DNA from: Candidatus Zixiibacteriota bacterium | GTDB taxonomy: Bacteria > Zixibacteria > MSB-5A5 > GN15 > FEB-12 | Length of the DNA: 8,947 nt | Direction of reading: 5' to 3' | Assembly (NCBI GenBank): GCA_023700785.1 | Contig: JAMPYH010000091.1 | Coordinates: 1-8,947, forward strand | Shown here: positions 6,506 through 8,947 of the stretch, piece by piece | How the letters are laid out: each line of letters begins with the position of its first letter | Position numbering within the stretch: the first letter of the stretch is position 1 | Position numbers and translations under genes: made by a program | Notes under the pieces: model-generated | Database searches by the model: none | What the model saw: the letters and a program-made list of their open reading frames with translations, nothing else | Told to the model about the DNA's origin: nothing

Positions 6506-7168
6506 TCATCCAATTGTGACCAGATTATCTACACGCACCTTCCAGACCATAGGGTCGCGTCTGATCGGACACAGAGCCTTGTAAGACTCGATATCACCCA
6601 GGTCAAGGATCGCGGCAGGCGGGGTCGTATCTGAAGCTGATGTGACTGTTATGGTCGCTCCATTTGCCTGCGCGAATATCCCGGATCCATTGCCGTAACC
6701 TACGGTCGCGTGCAAAGGTAAAGCGTACGTACCAACTGTGCTACATACAATTTTCACCACTAACGAAACCGAATCGCCCGCGGCAATCGTACGGTGGCGA
6801 TTCTCTCCCGCTACCGGCGAGTCGATGATCCAGCGGTAATTGTTGAACCCGGTAGTCACCTGCCCGTAATCGGGCCCCGTTGAAGTGACGCCTACCGTCC
6901 CCCCATTTACCGTAACAGTTTGGGTCACAACACGATATTGCGAACTAAAGTTGTCCGAAAAATATAGGCCAGTGACCGGATAAGTAGTTTTGTTCACAAA
7001 AGTACGAGTCACGACCAACGTATCAGCGGTACTCATTGAGGTCCGATTCAGGCTGTATCTCACGGTGATGTTCGCGCCAGCCGGATACACAGTCTCTTGC
7101 GAATTGGCGCTCGCGACGAGAATCAGCATGAGCGCAAGCACTAAGCTACATGATAAGTATTTACGCAT
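6506..7168 (-). CDS. Secreted beta-rich protein, paralogue of the next gene but lacking its sorting tail
   Basis: This 220-residue protein begins at ATG 7168 with a signal peptide (MRKYLSCSLVLALMLILVAS, cut near 20-23). Residues 27-175 match the downstream neighbour along their length: VYPAG at 27-31, GLYFSDNF at 67-74, YRWIID at 111-116, IAAGDSVSL at 128-136 and YALPLHATVGYGNG at 148-161. The GLYxSDN motif has the same residue number in both proteins. The shared pattern (strand-rich, SDN, then an AxGDS motif) suggests a DUF11-like beta-sandwich. After DTTPPAAILDL (180-190), which looks like the opening of a fibronectin type III-like module, the chain ends with about 30 residues unlike the neighbour. 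No sorting tail, PEP-CTERM signal or C-terminal membrane helix is present. I do not recognise a named family. It lies 45 bp before its paralogue and is probably co-transcribed with it. Confidence 0.82.
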   Translation of the reverse strand: MRKYLSCSLVLALMLILVASANSQETVYPAGANITVRYSLNRTSMSTADTLVVTRTFVNKTTYPVTGLYFSDNFSSQYRVVTQTVTVNGGTVGVTSTGPDYGQVTTGFNNYRWIIDSPVAGENRHRTIAAGDSVSLVVKIVCSTVGTYALPLHATVGYGNGSGIFAQANGATITVTSASDTTPPAAILDLGDIESYKALCPIRRDPMVWKVRVDNLVTIG

Positions 7169-7258
7169 GATAATCTTATCGACTCCCTGGCCGACGGAGT
7201 TTAGTATGACCGCGGCCCCTTGGCGTTCTTCCTATGATTTTGCGGGACACAAGTTTAC

Positions 7259-7273
7259 GATCGGCACCCGATC
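7259..7273. repeat. Short hairpin at the stop codon of the glycosyltransferase
   Basis: GATCGG and CCGATC pair around a 3-nt loop and include two bases of the TGA at 7272-7274. No U-run follows on the transcribed strand. It begins the 103-bp gap before the first secreted paralogue and could mark an mRNA processing point. A 6-bp stem is only mildly unusual. Confidence 0.4.
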
Positions 7274-8339
7274 ATCGCGTGCCAAAGCTGACAGCCTTTC
7301 CCGTTGCTATTTGCCATAATTCTACCCCAAAGCCCCATCCGAGGCCGACATGAATTACCAGAAAAATCGCCGGTAACGCCGGCAGGTGCTTCCACCCACG
7401 TTTGGCAGCAATGCCTACTGAAGTTAATACGATCAACAGCAGATAGAACGCAATTACACCTCCTCCTACCAACCACAAGGAGGCATGGATCAGTCCGGCT
7501 AAGCCGATCAACGCTGGAGAGCTAATCAGCGCAAAGGGGACCAACGTACCGACACCAAGAGTTGAGGGATGCTTGCGGGCCAGGCGGCACCGTCCTTGTC
7601 CATACCGGCGTGTCTGTCTAAAGAGGCCGCCTACCGTTTCGCGCGGATAATAGAAGACCGCCAATTTCATAGATGTAAAGGAGCGGAAACCTGCTTTTGC
7701 GACACGAGTGTTAAACTCTACGTCCTCGCACGCGTCAAACCGCTCATCGAAATTTCCGACCTGGTCAAACACCTCGCGCCGATATGACGCCCCCGAACTC
7801 CCCGGTTCAACGAAACCGTCTTGCTCCATATAGATGGTGGAATCGAGGCCGTGTCCAAGCAGCGAACGACGCGCCCACGCAACGGCGTCCTGGAACCGAC
7901 TGTTATGTGGAGTATGCAGAAACTGCGGTCGGCTCAGCACGCTCACATTCTGAGTATGCATCAGGGCGGCCGTGTACTTGAGTACGTGCGGATTATCGAT
8001 GTACACATGCCCATCCACGTAAGTGACGATCTCGCCGGTCGCTTCTCTGGCGCCGATCGCGCGAGCCGCTGAGGACAATCGCCGGGGGTTAGTGAGGAAC
8101 CTTACATTGGCATGTTTCGCCGCGACCTTCTCAACTATCTGCCGTGTTCGATCAGTCGATTCGCCATCGATCACAAGGACCTCAAAACGAGCAGGCGGGT
8201 AGTCCTGTCCCAAAATGTAGTGAAGCGACTGTTCGATGAATCGCTCTTCATTGCGGATAGGCAGAATGACTGAAACGCGCGGCCACTCACTCAATCCCGT
8301 CGGTAAATGCGGGGCGCTGTTACTTGCTGACGAACTCAT
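7272..8339 (-). CDS. GT2 glycosyltransferase, ExoA-like, with C-terminal membrane segments
   Basis: A 355-residue family 2 glycosyltransferase. The GT-A domain starts with VSVILPIRNEERFIEQSL (22-39), and VLVIDGESTDRTRQIV (54-69) follows. The metal-binding DxD position reads YVDGH (107-111). GFVEPGSSGASYRREVF (175-191) and the acceptor-side CEDVEFNTR (204-212) give the usual ED motif. RRYGQGRCRLARKHP (244-258) matches the conserved positive segment of ExoA-type enzymes. Two or three hydrophobic segments (about 263-306 and 320-338) anchor it to the membrane. ExoA in succinoglycan synthesis adds a sugar to a lipid-linked intermediate, and a similar inner-membrane role is inferred here. The donor and linkage are unknown. 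The ATG lies 5 bp beyond the EpsI stop, indicating translational coupling; no strong ribosome-binding site is seen. Confidence 0.92.
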   Translation of the reverse strand: MSSSASNSAPHLPTGLSEWPRVSVILPIRNEERFIEQSLHYILGQDYPPARFEVLVIDGESTDRTRQIVEKVAAKHANVRFLTNPRRLSSAARAIGAREATGEIVTYVDGHVYIDNPHVLKYTAALMHTQNVSVLSRPQFLHTPHNSRFQDAVAWARRSLLGHGLDSTIYMEQDGFVEPGSSGASYRREVFDQVGNFDERFDACEDVEFNTRVAKAGFRSFTSMKLAVFYYPRETVGGLFRQTRRYGQGRCRLARKHPSTLGVGTLVPFALISSPALIGLAGLIHASLWLVGGGVIAFYLLLIVLTSVGIAAKRGWKHLPALPAIFLVIHVGLGWGFGVELWQIATGKAVSFGTR

Positions 8340-8344
8340 GGCAC

Positions 8345-8947
8345 TCAGTCAAACGTCAGGTGAGCGTAGATCTCAGGTGTGATCGTCTGCTCAAATCGTT
8401 CCAGGGCCGCGATGGCATCCGGGTGATCGTTTGATATCAGGCGTACAAACGCGACGTCGGTCGGCCGCAAAGTGAGCGCACTGAGCATCTGGTAGAACTT
8501 GAGCGCATAGTCGTTGGAAGTCTCGCCGTGCCGCGTGATATACCAGAAATCGACGATCCGTGTCTCATTGCCGAACCTGATGCGCATGCGGGTCGCGGGG
8601 ATAGCGCGCCCCTCAATCCGCAGTTCCCTTTGCTCCGAGGAAGTGATCACCCATCCTGAGCCGGGGAGACAGTTTCGCGGCGAATGCAGTCCGCCCGAAG
8701 TGTTTTCAGAGGCGAAGTAGGAAAAAAACAGTTCCACGGACAATTGCTCAGGGCTAACGTAATCGGCCATCAGGATAGCATCGGGATCAAGCAGGTCCAA
8801 TACATTCTGCGACAACGGCAGGTCCCGCGCTGTCCACCCTTCGACGGATCGCGGGAATTCCGCTATGTTGACCTTGGTTGAAACTTCCGGCCGGTAGAAC
8901 TTGATCAGCAGGCCGAACGCAAAGGTCACGAGGAGTACTGCCAGCAG
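8345..8947 (-). CDS. epsI: EpsI-family (DUF3485) exosortase-associated protein, 5' end outside window
   Basis: The frame is open to the right edge, giving 200 visible residues. A GTG at 8929 could start translation, but the six codons before it continue the hydrophobic helix (LLAVLLVTFAFGLLI), so the true start probably lies beyond the window. After the membrane segment comes a periplasmic DUF3485 domain. It includes the hallmark GLHSPRNCLPGSGW (about 86-99 of the visible part), with its conserved His and Cys, and FWYITRHG (134-141). EpsI proteins occur next to or fused to exosortases in polysaccharide-linked protein sorting systems. An exosortase gene is therefore expected just upstream, outside the window. 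No PEP-CTERM-type substrate is visible inside it. The exact biochemical role of EpsI is not settled. Confidence 0.88.
   Translation of the reverse strand: MLAVLLVTFAFGLLIKFYRPEVSTKVNIAEFPRSVEGWTARDLPLSQNVLDLLDPDAILMADYVSPEQLSVELFFSYFASENTSGGLHSPRNCLPGSGWVITSSEQRELRIEGRAIPATRMRIRFGNETRIVDFWYITRHGETSNDYALKFYQMLSALTLRPTDVAFVRLISNDHPDAIAALERFEQTITPEIYAHLTFD

Noticed and set aside
6506..7168. An exosortase substrate among the secreted proteins
   Set aside because: None of the three secreted proteins ends with a PEP-type motif followed by a membrane helix and basic residues.
1..8947. CRISPR array, insertion sequence or phage genes
   Set aside because: No regularly spaced repeat array, transposase, integrase or terminal inverted repeats could be seen; the few repeats are short and local.

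Overview
This window is part of an exopolysaccharide or glycan assembly locus of a bacterium with moderate GC. Eight convincing genes all lie on the minus strand, so transcription runs from the right edge to the left. Two features point to an uncultured member of the FCB group (Zixibacteria, Latescibacteria or a similar candidate phylum). One is an EpsI-family exosortase partner at the right edge. The other is a secreted protein with a type IX secretion-style C-terminal tail (YPNPFN motif). This placement is inferred from protein style; no phylogenetic marker is present.

Layout in transcription order: (1) an EpsI/DUF3485 protein, cut by the right edge; (2) a GT2 glycosyltransferase resembling ExoA, 5 bp downstream; (3) and (4) two adjacent secreted paralogues sharing a roughly 150-residue beta-rich domain, of which only the second has the YPNPFN tail; (5) a UDP-glucuronate 4-epimerase-like SDR enzyme; (6) a polytopic Wzy/O-antigen ligase-family protein. 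A 275-bp non-coding gap (2777-3051) follows, with several inverted and direct repeats and a possible promoter. Then come (7) a secreted SGNH-like protein of an unusual type, (8) a membrane-anchored left-handed beta-helix acyltransferase, and (9) a membrane-anchored SGNH hydrolase packed tightly behind it. Counting the partial EpsI gene this makes nine genes. At the left edge a plus-strand reading frame ends at position 100 and may be the tail of a convergent gene.

Inferred joint role: the epimerase supplies a nucleotide sugar, the GT2 enzyme adds sugars to a lipid-linked glycan, the Wzy-like protein polymerises or transfers it, and the acyltransferase and SGNH proteins adjust acyl decoration. 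EpsI ties the locus to an exosortase that probably lies just beyond the right edge. The two secreted paralogues are the least explained members and the best candidates for something undescribed.

Four annotated starts are shorter than the longest open frames, chosen from ribosome-binding sites, signal peptides or gene spacing: 938, 2776, 4503 and 6460. I see no CRISPR array, insertion sequence, rRNA or credible tRNA.
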